DNA from: Nitrospira sp.
GTDB lineage: Bacteria > Nitrospirota > Nitrospiria > Nitrospirales > Nitrospiraceae
Length of the DNA: 64,000 nucleotides
Reading direction: 5' to 3'
NCBI GenBank assembly: GCA_030123605.1
Contig: CP126123.1
Span: forward strand, 1,426,001 to 1,490,000
Shown piece after piece: positions 26,932 through 34,957 of the stretch; within the stretch, counting starts at the first letter, position 1; every line of letters begins with the position of its first letter. Made by a program: the position numbers and the translations under genes. The notes below the pieces were generated by a model, which made no database searches, was not told where the DNA came from, and saw only the letters and a program-made list of their open reading frames with translations.

Positions 26932-27969
26932 TTACGCCAGCTGCTGGATCGCCGAGAGCAGCCACTTCCCGTTCCGGTACCGCATGAAGGTCCAGACTTC
27001 GGTCGTCTCACTCGGTTTGTCGTCGCTGCCCTCGACAAGATAGCCCGGTTCTCCGCGCTGCTTCGTCAAGGAGACGGTGTAGTCGCGGGCACTCCAGATC
27101 AGACGGGCCGTCGCGTACTGCATCCCCTCCTCAGTCCAGGATTCCAGGACCTCCGCACGCAATAACGTCACATCCTCAACATGGTTCGCCACATCACGGC
27201 TGGTGTTCTCCGCCAAGCCGAGGCTGAAGTACTCCAGCATCTCCGGCGTAACAAGCCGACGCAACGCGGCCATGTCCTGTTTGCCCCACGCGGTCTGAAC
27301 ATCGGTCAACAGTTGCTGAAAGGCCGCCTTGTCGGCGGAAGTGATCTCGTCCTCCAACGTGCCTGCCGGGAGGGTCGCGGCGGACGAACTCGCCAACAGG
27401 GACCCGCTCACCGCGCTGCTGCGCGAAAGACCGGAAAAGTCAGGCACCGGTCTCCGCCGTGACCGCATATACAGGTAGGCCGCCCCGGCGCCCATGAGCA
27501 TGAGCAGGATCAACAGGCCGCCGGGACCGGACGCTCCGGCCGTCTGAGCGTTCTCGCCGACCTGCTCACCCGCTTCGTTGGTCTTTGCGCTGCTGTCGGT
27601 CGCCCCGAACAACATATGGCCGATCCACGAGCCGGCGATGCCGCCGACGATCCCGGCCAACAGAGGATTCCGTTGAAGCCACGACGGTTGCGCAGCTGGC
27701 GCGGGCCTGGTCGCCGACGAGGGACTGCTTGCGGCAGAAGGCGGCGGGGTTGCCGACGGTCGTGTCGTCGCCGATTGCTCGATCGGCTTGGCGCCGTTGT
27801 CCTGATAGGTACGAGACCCACGGCTGCCCATGCTGCCGGACGAGCTTCCGCTCCGTGATCCGCTGGAGAACCCTCCGCCCGATCCGCCCCGCGCCTTGGC
27901 GAAAGACAGGCTCGGCACCAGGACAAGAGAGCACACGATGCATGCAGCAATCAATTTGGTGGTATTCAA
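26932..27969 (-). CDS. Tim44-like domain membrane protein
   Basis: A 345-residue envelope protein. TTG 27969 is preferred as start, with AAGGAAG 6 bases upstream, giving a clean signal peptide ending LSFAKA. A Gly/Ser-rich stretch (GGSGGGFSSGSRSGSSSGS) and a Pro/Ala linker follow, then two short hydrophobic segments (GIVGGIAGSWIGHMLF and LLILLMLMGAGAAYLY). The C-terminal 130 residues are a Tim44-like/NTF2-fold domain (AAFQQLLTDVQTAWGKQDMAALRRLVTPEM). In bacteria such proteins are uncharacterised; a role in the envelope is inferred. Confidence 0.7.
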   Translation of the reverse strand: MNTTKLIAACIVCSLVLVPSLSFAKARGGSGGGFSSGSRSGSSSGSMGSRGSRTYQDNGAKPIEQSATTRPSATPPPSAASSPSSATRPAPAAQPSWLQRNPLLAGIVGGIAGSWIGHMLFGATDSSAKTNEAGEQVGENAQTAGASGPGGLLILLMLMGAGAAYLYMRSRRRPVPDFSGLSRSSAVSGSLLASSSAATLPAGTLEDEITSADKAAFQQLLTDVQTAWGKQDMAALRRLVTPEMLEYFSLGLAENTSRDVANHVEDVTLLRAEVLESWTEEGMQYATARLIWSARDYTVSLTKQRGEPGYLVEGSDDKPSETTEVWTFMRYRNGKWLLSAIQQLA

Positions 27970-28085
27970 GACGGGCTTCCTTTCTCTCGATGTCGAGATC
28001 AATCACGTACCAGGCGACATCCTACCAGGTATCGGCGAAGAAAACCCAAGATTCGTCCGGTGAAGCGGGCCGGCAGAAAAACCTT

Positions 28086-28114
28086 TTGACAGACCGGTTT
28101 CCAACGACTACCGT
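28086..28114 (+). promoter_or_regulatory. Candidate promoter of the metacaspase gene
   Basis: TTGACA (28086-28091) and TACCGT (28109-28114) with 17 bases between. The -35 is perfect, the -10 is weak. It lies 66 bases before the start codon at 28180. Confidence 0.45.
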
Positions 28115-28179
28115 GGCGTCAGCTTTCGATCTCGGATCTTGTCAACGGCACAGCCGTCACGCCGACCAAGGAGGGACCT

Positions 28180-29091
28180 ATGGCGAACAGCACTTCAGCA
28201 TCGATCGGCAAGGCGAAGGCGATGTCCCTGCACATCGGCCTGAATGCCGTGAGTCCCGCCGCCTACGGAGGCTGGAGTGGCGACCTGACCGCCTGTGAGT
28301 TCGATGCCAAGGACATGGCGGCGATCGCCACATCTCGCGGCATGAAGCCCACCCTGCTGCTGACCAAGAAGGGCACCCGTGCCAACCTAATGGCCGCCGT
28401 GCGAAAGACCGCCAAGCAGTTGACGGCGGGCGACCTGTTCTTCCTGACCTATTCAGGCCACGGCGGCCAGGTCCCCGACGTGACGGGAGAGGAAGCGGAC
28501 AAGAAAGACGAAACCTGGTGCCTCTACGACGGTCAGCTCATCGACGACGAACTGTATGTCGAACTGAGCCGCTTCGCGGCCGGTGTGCGGATCCTCGTCC
28601 TGTCCGACAGTTGCCATAGCGGCACCGTCACCCGCGCCATGCCGCCTCAACCCGACGGGATCGGATCGGCGGGGCGCTCCAAGATGATGCCGTTGGCCGT
28701 CGGCCTCCGCACCTACCGCGAGCATCAGAAGTTTTACGACGACCTCCAACGGAACGTGGCCGACGCCGCCGGCAAGGCTTCGGTCGCGGAACCGGACAGC
28801 GCGTTGGCTCAGTTGGCCGTGAGCCCGCGACTGACCGCGATCGTGAAACGATTCAAGCCGGCCGTGGTCCTGATCTCCGGTTGCCAGGACAACCAGACCT
28901 CGCTGGACGGCGACCACAACGGCGCCTTCACCGAGCAATTGTTGAAGGTCTGGAACCATGGCGGCTACCGTGGGAACTACGCAACATTCCATGCCGCGAT
29001 CAAGGCGGGGCTGCCGGCGAGCCAGACGCCCAACCTGTTCACGCTCGGGGCGGCGGCGCGTTTTCTGCGGCAGCAACCCTTCAGCCTGTGA
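28180..29091 (+). CDS. Metacaspase-like cysteine protease (peptidase C14)
   Basis: A 303-residue caspase-fold protein. The catalytic His is at 94 in YSGHGGQ and the Cys at 145 in SDSCHSGT, both canonical. The N-terminal beta strand and helix ([23 protein letters not shown]) fit the p20 domain; there is no prodomain, signal peptide or fused sensor. AAGGAGGGA precedes the ATG. The long insert after the Cys (residues about 155-205) may be a regulatory loop. Metacaspases cut after Arg or Lys, but its target is unknown. Its two downstream neighbours are a secreted and a membrane protein. Confidence 0.85.
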   Translation: MANSTSASIGKAKAMSLHIGLNAVSPAAYGGWSGDLTACEFDAKDMAAIATSRGMKPTLLLTKKGTRANLMAAVRKTAKQLTAGDLFFLTYSGHGGQVPDVTGEEADKKDETWCLYDGQLIDDELYVELSRFAAGVRILVLSDSCHSGTVTRAMPPQPDGIGSAGRSKMMPLAVGLRTYREHQKFYDDLQRNVADAAGKASVAEPDSALAQLAVSPRLTAIVKRFKPAVVLISGCQDNQTSLDGDHNGAFTEQLLKVWNHGGYRGNYATFHAAIKAGLPASQTPNLFTLGAAARFLRQQPFSL

Positions 29092-29139
29092 CAGGCCGCG
29101 CCCACGACGCCGGCACCTCATGGCAAGGAGGTTGAGGCC

Positions 29140-29655
29140 ATGACCACGAAACTGTTCGCGAACATTGCAGCCGTTGCGTTCACGATGACGGCGACGACCG
29201 TACAGGCGGCAGACCTGACCGGCGCATGGAAGGGAACGCTCACCGGCGCCGACGGCAGTCAAGCCGAGATCCGGATCGATTTCAGTCCGCAGGGCTTTCC
29301 GCTCTACTCCTACACGAACAACAGGGGCGTGACACGGCAGGTTGAATTGTCGCAGGTCGGGCAAACGGTGGAATACGTCCCTCCGGGAGGCGGCGTGCAA
29401 CGGATGGTGGTCAAGAGCATCGAACGGGGGCCGGGGCGGCTGTCGGTCGGCATTGCGGGCTCCTTCGAGCGAGCGAGCCAGGGCTATCTGGATCAGAAGC
29501 AGGAAGCAGCCCTGTTCGAATATGCCCTCACACCAGGCGGGTTGACGATGCGGCTGACCACGAGATCGACTTCCCGCTTCGGCGACAAGGACATGATCGT
29601 GGGCGGTGATCCCGACTCCGTCGTCGCCGAGGGAGTCTTGCAGAGATTGCACTGA
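29140..29655 (+). CDS. Secreted protein of unknown function
   Basis: A 171-residue protein with a signal peptide (residues 1-23, ending TVQAA) and strong AAGGAGG site. The mature part is beta-rich (ADLTGAWKGTLTGADGSQAEIRIDF), reminiscent of small lipocalin-like or secreted beta-barrel domains in which a GxW motif opens the fold, but I cannot name a family. It lies 48 bases after the metacaspase gene and may share its transcript. Confidence 0.6.
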   Translation: MTTKLFANIAAVAFTMTATTVQAADLTGAWKGTLTGADGSQAEIRIDFSPQGFPLYSYTNNRGVTRQVELSQVGQTVEYVPPGGGVQRMVVKSIERGPGRLSVGIAGSFERASQGYLDQKQEAALFEYALTPGGLTMRLTTRSTSRFGDKDMIVGGDPDSVVAEGVLQRLH

Positions 29656-29671
29656 GTCGGAGAGGATTGCC

Positions 29672-29911
29672 GTGGCGCTCCCTTCCAACCGTTCCTTCAC
29701 GGACTCGCTCAGGACCGCCGATCGCGCCGCATTCTATGAACATCACAAATCCATCGCGGTGGTGATGATTCTGATCGTGTTCCTGCTTCCTTTGGCCGGA
29801 GTCTACGTGACCGGCCTGTTCGGCGCGATTTTTGGCGTCATCATTTCCATCTTGTGTTACTACCTCACGCCCTATGTCTGGCTCACACTAGAGGGCGGCA
29901 GGAAACCGTGA
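29672..29911 (+). CDS. Small two-helix membrane protein
   Basis: A 79-residue protein. GTG 29672 with GGAGAGG upstream is preferred over an earlier in-frame ATG that overlaps the previous gene. Two hydrophobic helices (IAVVMILIVFLLPLAGVYV and LFGAIFGVIISILCYYL) are joined by a short turn. It ends just before a terminator, so it is probably the last gene of the metacaspase transcript. Confidence 0.6.
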   Translation: MALPSNRSFTDSLRTADRAAFYEHHKSIAVVMILIVFLLPLAGVYVTGLFGAIFGVIISILCYYLTPYVWLTLEGGRKP

Positions 29912-29913
29912 CC

Positions 29914-29943
29914 GAGCGAGATCGGCACAAACTCGCTCTTTTC
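29914..29943 (+). terminator. Rho-independent terminator
   Basis: Stem GAGCGAG (29914-29920) with CTCGCTC (29932-29938), loop of 11 bases, followed by TTTT. It closes the transcript of the metacaspase cluster. Confidence 0.7.
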
Positions 29944-30014
29944 TGTCCCAATGGGCCAACCTGACCTACAATGCCTGCTGAACGCCACCAGATACTCAGC
30001 AGGAGGTGCCGGCA

Positions 30015-30497
30015 ATGTTCCGTTTCCCTCGCATGTCCAACGCGACAAGACGCCCTATTCCGCTTCGGATGACTCCGCTTCGACTTCCCGGTCAGTCTGC
30101 GACAGACCATCTTCGCTCGCTCCAGACCTCATGGTATGACTTCCTCACACTCCCATTGTGCCTGACGATCCTGGCCCTGTACGAATGGTGGCGCTGGCTG
30201 TTCTCCATTCCAGCGAATCCATTCCTGCTCACCGTCGTTGCGATGGTCGCCCTCGTCCACACTCGGCGGAGACGGAGGTCTTACAAGACAGAACTGGCTC
30301 GTCTCAAGATCGGCCGGGGCGACGACGGCATGGTGGGCCTCTTGATCGAGTTGCTGCGGGAAACGGGCCGCCGGATGTGTCATGGCATTCGAAGCACAGG
30401 ATCACAGTGGATCCCGTCCTTCACGTCGATCCAGAAATGTTCCATGACGACCCTGTTGTCACGCTTGCGCCTGCACGTCTACTCGACCATCCGCTGA
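30015..30497 (+). CDS. Small membrane protein with a truncated NERD-like end
   Basis: A 160-residue protein with AGGAGG before ATG 30015. Two hydrophobic segments (FLTLPLCLTILALYEWW and PFLLTVVAMVALVHT) are followed by RRRRRSYKTELARLKIGRGDDGMVGLLIELLRE, which resembles the beginning of a nuclease-related NERD domain (pattern GxxGE..V...L). The rest of that domain is missing, and the end is serine and arginine-rich without similarity. It may be a broken NERD gene. The NERD reading is weak. Confidence 0.4.
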   Translation: MFRFPRMSNATRRPIPLRMTPLRLPGQSATDHLRSLQTSWYDFLTLPLCLTILALYEWWRWLFSIPANPFLLTVVAMVALVHTRRRRRSYKTELARLKIGRGDDGMVGLLIELLRETGRRMCHGIRSTGSQWIPSFTSIQKCSMTTLLSRLRLHVYSTIR

Positions 30498-30536
30498 TCC
30501 GGCCGGGTGGGCACCCCCTACCCCCCTGCGCGCATC

Positions 30537-30565
30537 GAGCGAGCACATTCTGATCGTGCGCGCTC
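30537..30565. repeat. REP-like hairpin, copy 1
   Basis: A 29-base hairpin: GAGCGAGCAC, loop with TTCTGA, then GTGCGCGCTC. Outer arms and the loop match copy 2 exactly 120 bases downstream, while the inner stem differs in both strands and stays paired. Flanking it are imperfect complementary blocks (GCACCCCCTACCC and GGGTGGAGTGC). Confidence 0.65.
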
Positions 30566-30622
30566 TGCGAACTCCGTAACGGGTGGAGTGCTGAAGTCAT
30601 CCATTTCCACTGCCTTCCCCGA

Positions 30623-30716
30623 CAGGGTTGTCACCCTCTATTCCACTGCGGCCGTCGAGCGAGGGCCTTCTGAGGCCGCGCGCTCCGGGAGCAAGGAATA
30701 GAGGGTGACAACCCTG
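30623..30716. repeat. 94-bp element with 22-bp perfect inverted repeats around hairpin copy 2
   Basis: The arms at 30623-30644 and 30695-30716 are perfect inverted copies of 22 bases (beginning CAGGGTTGTCACC). Between them is the 29-base hairpin 30657-30685: GAGCGAGGGCC, TTCTGA, GGCCGCGCGCTC. It resembles a MITE or a REP-type sequence. No target duplication is visible. Confidence 0.7.
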
Positions 30717-30732
30717 CCCGTCCTCCCCTTGC

Positions 30733-30762
30733 TTGACAGTCCGAAAGTCCATCCACGACAAT
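30733..30762 (+). promoter_or_regulatory. Promoter of the FolB-fusion gene
   Basis: TTGACA (30733-30738) and GACAAT (30757-30762), spacing 18. The -10 ends 6 bases before the ATG at 30769, so a transcript would start at or next to the start codon and be leaderless. Confidence 0.45.
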
Positions 30763-30768
30763 GCCGCC

Positions 30769-31707
30769 ATGTCGGAACGCATCGTCATCGAACGGTTGGA
30801 GTTTTACGGCCACTGCGGCGTCACGGACGAGGAACGCCGGAAGGCGCAGCTGATCGCCGTGGATCTGGAATTGGAAGCCGCCGTCGGACCGGCCGCGCAC
30901 TCGGATCGTCTCGATGAGACGATCGACTATGCCCTGGTGGCGGAACGACTCGTCGCCCTCGGCACCTCGCTGGACTACCGGCTGCTGGAAACCCTGGCGG
31001 ACAAGCTGATCGGCATGTTGTTCGCCGAATTCGCGGTGGATCGGGTCCGCATCTGGGTGCGCAAACTCCATGCCCCGCTTGCGACGGTCGCGGGCTCGGT
31101 AGGCGTGCGATTCGAACGGACGCGCGTCGCGCAACAGGCATTCGGCGCAGAGCCGGGGCCTTCGTCGTTTCTCCTGCAACAGATCGGGCGCCTCCCCAAG
31201 GGCACGGTCCTGGATGTGGCTTCCGGCCGCGGGCGCCATGCCCTCTATTTGATGTCCCACGGTATGCAGGTGGAGGCCATCGACCGGGACGCGGATGCGC
31301 TGGCCTCTTTGGAAGCCGCCGCAAAAGCCCGGCATCTCTCCGGACTGACCACCCGTGTGCTCGACTTGGAACCGTCCTCGGACCGTCCGCCCAGCCTGGG
31401 CCATGAACAGTATGACGCCGTCATCGTGTGCTTTTATCTGCATCGTCCGTTGTTCCCGGCGCTGATGGAGGCGTTGAAACCCAATGGGCTGTTGCTGTAT
31501 GAGACCTTCACCATCGACAACTACTTCCGCCGGCAGCATCCGCGCCGGTGGGAATTCTGCCTGGCGCAGAACGAACTGCTCCGCCTGACCTCGCCCCTGC
31601 GCGTACTCCACTACGACGAAGGGGACCATGACGGAGGCCAAGGCAGCGGACCGTCCTTTACCGCGCGGTTGGTCGCGCAGAAAACGGGGCCTGAGACCGC
31701 CACATGA
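30769..31707 (+). CDS. Dihydroneopterin aldolase (FolB) fused to a SAM methyltransferase
   Basis: A 312-residue two-domain protein. Residues 1-116 are FolB, which cleaves dihydroneopterin in folate synthesis; the key residues Glu (VTDEERR), Tyr (IDYALVAERL) and Lys (VRKLHAPL) are present. Residues about 135-312 are a class I methyltransferase of the TehB/ubiE-like group with VLDVASGRGRHALYL and YDAVIVCFYLHRPLFP. ATG 30769 is used since the first FolB strand (RIVIERLEFYG) follows; no ribosome-binding site is visible, which fits a leaderless message. It overlaps the next gene by 4 bases. The methyl acceptor is unknown. Confidence 0.85.
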   Translation: MSERIVIERLEFYGHCGVTDEERRKAQLIAVDLELEAAVGPAAHSDRLDETIDYALVAERLVALGTSLDYRLLETLADKLIGMLFAEFAVDRVRIWVRKLHAPLATVAGSVGVRFERTRVAQQAFGAEPGPSSFLLQQIGRLPKGTVLDVASGRGRHALYLMSHGMQVEAIDRDADALASLEAAAKARHLSGLTTRVLDLEPSSDRPPSLGHEQYDAVIVCFYLHRPLFPALMEALKPNGLLLYETFTIDNYFRRQHPRRWEFCLAQNELLRLTSPLRVLHYDEGDHDGGQGSGPSFTARLVAQKTGPETAT

Positions 31708-32552
31708 ACCGCATCGACCTCCATCTCCACACCACCCATTCGGACGGCAGTTTTTCGACGCGAGAGGTGATGACCTTTGCAAAACAGGCAGGGGTGACGG
31801 CGCTCGCGATCACCGACCACGACATCGTCGAGGCGATTCCCGAAGCCTCCACGATCGGAACGGAACTCGGCATCGAAGTCGTGCCCGGTGTCGAAATCAG
31901 TTCTCGCCTCGGCGAGAGCGAACTCCACATCCTCGGATATTTTCTGCACTGGACCGATCCGCTGTTGAATCAACGCCTGGCCACATTGCGGGACAGCCGC
32001 CACGACCGAAACCCCAAGATCGTCAGACGCCTCAATGAGCTGGGCATCGACATCACCTATGACGAGGTACGTGCCCTGGCCGGCACGGAATCCGTGGGCC
32101 GCCCCCACATCGCCCGTGTGTTGATGGACAAACGGGTCGTCACCTCGGCCAAGGAAGCCTTCGATCGCTATCTGGCGAACGGTCGTCCCGCCTTCGTCGA
32201 CCGCGAGCTGCCGGAACCGACCGAGGCCGTGCGGTGGATTCATGAGGCCGGCGGCGTGCCGGTCTTGGCCCATCCGACCTGGGTCAGGACATCGGCGGAG
32301 GGCCTCCGCACCCTGCTTCATCAACTGAAAGAAGCCGGCTTGGGGGGCATCGAGGTCCACTACAGCACCCACACGCCCAGTCAAACCACCGAATACCTGG
32401 CCCTCGCGAAACAATGTGACCTCCTCGTGACCGGGGGCAGCGATTTCCACGGCGTAACCAAACCGGACATCGAAGTCGGCATCGGTCGCGGCCAGTTGAA
32501 GGTTTCAGAAAAACTGCTCGACCCGCTCAGAAAAGCCGCCACCGCCGCCTGA
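31704..32552 (+). CDS. PHP-domain phosphoesterase (YciV/RNase AM-like)
   Basis: A 282-residue PHP protein. Metal-binding motifs are DLHLHTTHSDG at the start, ITDHD near 37-41, GVEIS near 64, and HPTW and GSDFHG further on. Relatives include the 3',5'-nucleotide bisphosphate phosphatase and 5'-3' exoribonuclease RNase AM, which trims rRNA ends. The gene overlaps the FolB fusion by ATGA, so it is in the same transcript. Precise substrate is inferred from the family. Confidence 0.85.
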   Translation: MNRIDLHLHTTHSDGSFSTREVMTFAKQAGVTALAITDHDIVEAIPEASTIGTELGIEVVPGVEISSRLGESELHILGYFLHWTDPLLNQRLATLRDSRHDRNPKIVRRLNELGIDITYDEVRALAGTESVGRPHIARVLMDKRVVTSAKEAFDRYLANGRPAFVDRELPEPTEAVRWIHEAGGVPVLAHPTWVRTSAEGLRTLLHQLKEAGLGGIEVHYSTHTPSQTTEYLALAKQCDLLVTGGSDFHGVTKPDIEVGIGRGQLKVSEKLLDPLRKAATAA

Positions 32553-32643
32553 CCGAATCCTTGATTTCCTCTACGGTCTCATCCGGCCGCTCGTTACGGA
32601 GCCCTCTCCTCCGACGGCATCGCTGCACCATTCCCGCGTTTCG

Positions 32644-32671
32644 TTGACAGTCCTCGGCCTTCCGTTACACT
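32644..32671 (+). promoter_or_regulatory. Sigma-70-type promoter of the kinase operon
   Basis: TTGACA (32644-32649) and TACACT (32666-32671), spacing 16, 28 bases before ATG 32700. A good match to consensus. Confidence 0.65.
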
Positions 32672-32699
32672 GAAACACAATCGTAGAAGCATCCGTTAC

Positions 32700-34103
32700 A
32701 TGACAACATCCTGGGGCTGGATCGGCCCTTATCTGATCGTCATCATCCTGGCCATTCTGGTAGGGCCCCTCCTGGCGACCTTGCCGCTGTTCACACACAC
32801 CTTCGTCCGGCCGTTGCGGATGAATGCCTCGCAGGCGGTCCGGTTGGTCGCGGACGGGATTTGCCTGTTGATGATCTGGCTCGTCGCCGCGCGGGCCACC
32901 AGAGAACTTCACGACAACGGCAAGGGCCAAACCTTCCTTCGCTGCATCCTCCCTCCAGCTGCGTTCATGCTCATCGTGCTGATGGCCTACCAAGCCTATG
33001 AATTGCACGGGATTCCGGTGCTCGGCCCGCCCAAACAACCGCTCTACCACTGGTTGCTCACCGGGGGACTCATCGGCTCTGCCACCTGGCTGACGTTCGC
33101 ATGGGCCCGTCATGCCGACGCGTTGACACAGGCTCTCGTCGGACGCCGGCGCCGGCGCCAGGTCAAGGGGGAAAAGGAACCGGCAGCCGCTGAAGCCCCC
33201 GTCACCTCCGAAGGCCTGTCGCGTTCCCCCGCTGGTCCCACCGGCACTGTGATCATGCGTCACGGCAACGGCCCACCGACCGCCTTGGGACGGTATCAAA
33301 TCCTCAAGGAACTCGGACGCGGAGCCATGGGCGTGGTCTACCTGGGCAAGGACCCGACGATTCAACGCTTCGTCGCCATCAAAACGATGCGGCTTGATGA
33401 GATCGACAACGAAGATGACCTGAAACAATTCCGGGACCGATTTTTTCGTGAAGCGGAATCGACCGGGCGCCTGTCCCACCCCAACATCATCACGGTCTAC
33501 GACGCCGGCGAGCAAGACGGCCTGGCCTACATCGCCATGGAGTATCTCGAAGGCACGATGCTCAGCTGCTACTGCCAGAAGACCACGCTCCTGCCCGCGA
33601 AACAGGCTCTGCAGATCGTGGCGGCCGTCGCCGACGCCCTCGACTATGCCCACAGCCAGGGCGTCGTCCATCGCGACGTCAAGCCCGCCAACATCATGAT
33701 CATGAAACAGCGCCTGGTGAAGGTGATGGATTTCGGCATCGCCAAGATGGCCAGCGCCTCGAAGACCCAGATCAGCATGATTCTCGGTACCCCGCGGTAC
33801 ATGTCTCCCGAACAGGCCACCGGCAAGGACGTGGACGGCCGCTCCGACGTATTTTCCCTGGGCATCGTGCTCTTCGAACTCCTGAGCGGCGAACGGCCGT
33901 TCGATGCGGAAAACATGCCGGCGCTCGTGATGCGTATCGCAAAGGCGCCTCATCCCCCGCTGCTCAAATATCGCCGCGACCTGCCGACGCGGGTGCAATC
34001 CATCCTGGATCGTGCGCTGCAAAAAGAGATCCCGAACCGCTACCGTCACGCCGGCGACATGGCGCAAGACCTGCGTGACGTCTTCCAGGTGATGCCGAGG
34101 TAG
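32700..34103 (+). CDS. Membrane-anchored Hanks-type Ser/Thr protein kinase
   Basis: A 467-residue kinase. Unusually, the N-terminal 145 residues contain four hydrophobic helices, while the kinase domain (about 197-467) is C-terminal; most bacterial PASTA kinases are the reverse. Kinase motifs are intact: GRGAMGVVYLG, VAIKTM, HRDVKPANI, DFGIAKM and GTPRYMSPEQ. It stands first in an operon with a PP2C phosphatase and a double-FHA protein, a classical kinase, phosphatase and phospho-reader set. Target proteins are unknown. Confidence 0.92.
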   Translation: MTTSWGWIGPYLIVIILAILVGPLLATLPLFTHTFVRPLRMNASQAVRLVADGICLLMIWLVAARATRELHDNGKGQTFLRCILPPAAFMLIVLMAYQAYELHGIPVLGPPKQPLYHWLLTGGLIGSATWLTFAWARHADALTQALVGRRRRRQVKGEKEPAAAEAPVTSEGLSRSPAGPTGTVIMRHGNGPPTALGRYQILKELGRGAMGVVYLGKDPTIQRFVAIKTMRLDEIDNEDDLKQFRDRFFREAESTGRLSHPNIITVYDAGEQDGLAYIAMEYLEGTMLSCYCQKTTLLPAKQALQIVAAVADALDYAHSQGVVHRDVKPANIMIMKQRLVKVMDFGIAKMASASKTQISMILGTPRYMSPEQATGKDVDGRSDVFSLGIVLFELLSGERPFDAENMPALVMRIAKAPHPPLLKYRRDLPTRVQSILDRALQKEIPNRYRHAGDMAQDLRDVFQVMPR

Positions 34104-34111
34104 GATCGACG

Positions 34112-34948
34112 ATGCACTGTTTGCGCTGTGTACATGGAGCCGCTTCGGATGTCGGTCGTATGCGCCGCCACAACGAAGACCGCTTTCATGCCGATCCCTC
34201 CGCCGGTCTTTTTGTCGTCTGTGACGGAATGGGCGGCCACCGTGCCGGTGAAATCGCCAGCACCCTCGCCATCGAGACCATCCCGCGACACCTCGCGGAG
34301 GCAACCGCCGATCCCTCCATTGCCTTGATCGGCGTCGGTCGCCCTGAGTTCTCGACCGCGACCAACCGGCTGGCCAGTGCCGTCCGGCTGGCCAATCACA
34401 GGGTCCATCAGGAGGCGACACGCCATGCCGACTATGCAGGGATGGGCACCACCGTCGTCGCGGCCCGGCTCACGGGACACGTCCTGTCGATCGCGCATGT
34501 GGGAGACAGTCGTCTGTACCTCATCCGCGGGGACAGGCTTCAACCGCTCACCATCGACCATTCACTGGTGAACGAGCAGGTGGTGTCCGGACTCCTGAGC
34601 GCCGACGATGCGGAGCGGGCGTCCCACAAACATGTATTGACCCGTGCCGTCGGGGTCCAGGCCACGGTGGACGTCGAGCTGGCGGAACTTCCCGTCTTAG
34701 ACGGCGATACCCTGCTCCTCTGTTCCGACGGCCTGACCGTCGGCCTGCCCGCCCACACCATCCTGCAAACGGTTCATGAATCACCGGATCCGCAAACCGC
34801 CGTAGCCCGTCTCATCGACCGGTCGAACAGCGCCGGCGGAACGGACAATACGACCGTCATCGTGGCGATCCTCACCAAGGCCAAATCGGGGCTGTGGGAA
34901 CGGATTCGTACTCAATTGTTCACCTCACCCGCAACCGACTCGTATTAA
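34112..34948 (+). CDS. PP2C-type Ser/Thr protein phosphatase
   Basis: A 278-residue metal-dependent phosphatase. PP2C motifs are RRHNEDRFHAD, VCDGMGGHRAGE, GMGTTVVAARL, HVGDSRLYL, LLCSDGL and GGTDNTTVIV, with all metal-binding Asp residues in place. It lies 8 bases after the kinase gene, so it very likely reverses that kinase's work. No membrane segment. Confidence 0.93.
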   Translation: MHCLRCVHGAASDVGRMRRHNEDRFHADPSAGLFVVCDGMGGHRAGEIASTLAIETIPRHLAEATADPSIALIGVGRPEFSTATNRLASAVRLANHRVHQEATRHADYAGMGTTVVAARLTGHVLSIAHVGDSRLYLIRGDRLQPLTIDHSLVNEQVVSGLLSADDAERASHKHVLTRAVGVQATVDVELAELPVLDGDTLLLCSDGLTVGLPAHTILQTVHESPDPQTAVARLIDRSNSAGGTDNTTVIVAILTKAKSGLWERIRTQLFTSPATDSY

Positions 34949-34957
34949 GGAGCGACC

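Noticed and set aside
32571..34421. Long open frame on the minus strand opposite the kinase and phosphatase genes
   Set aside because: It has no domain, and the plus-strand genes are complete with all motifs. High GC causes such antisense frames.
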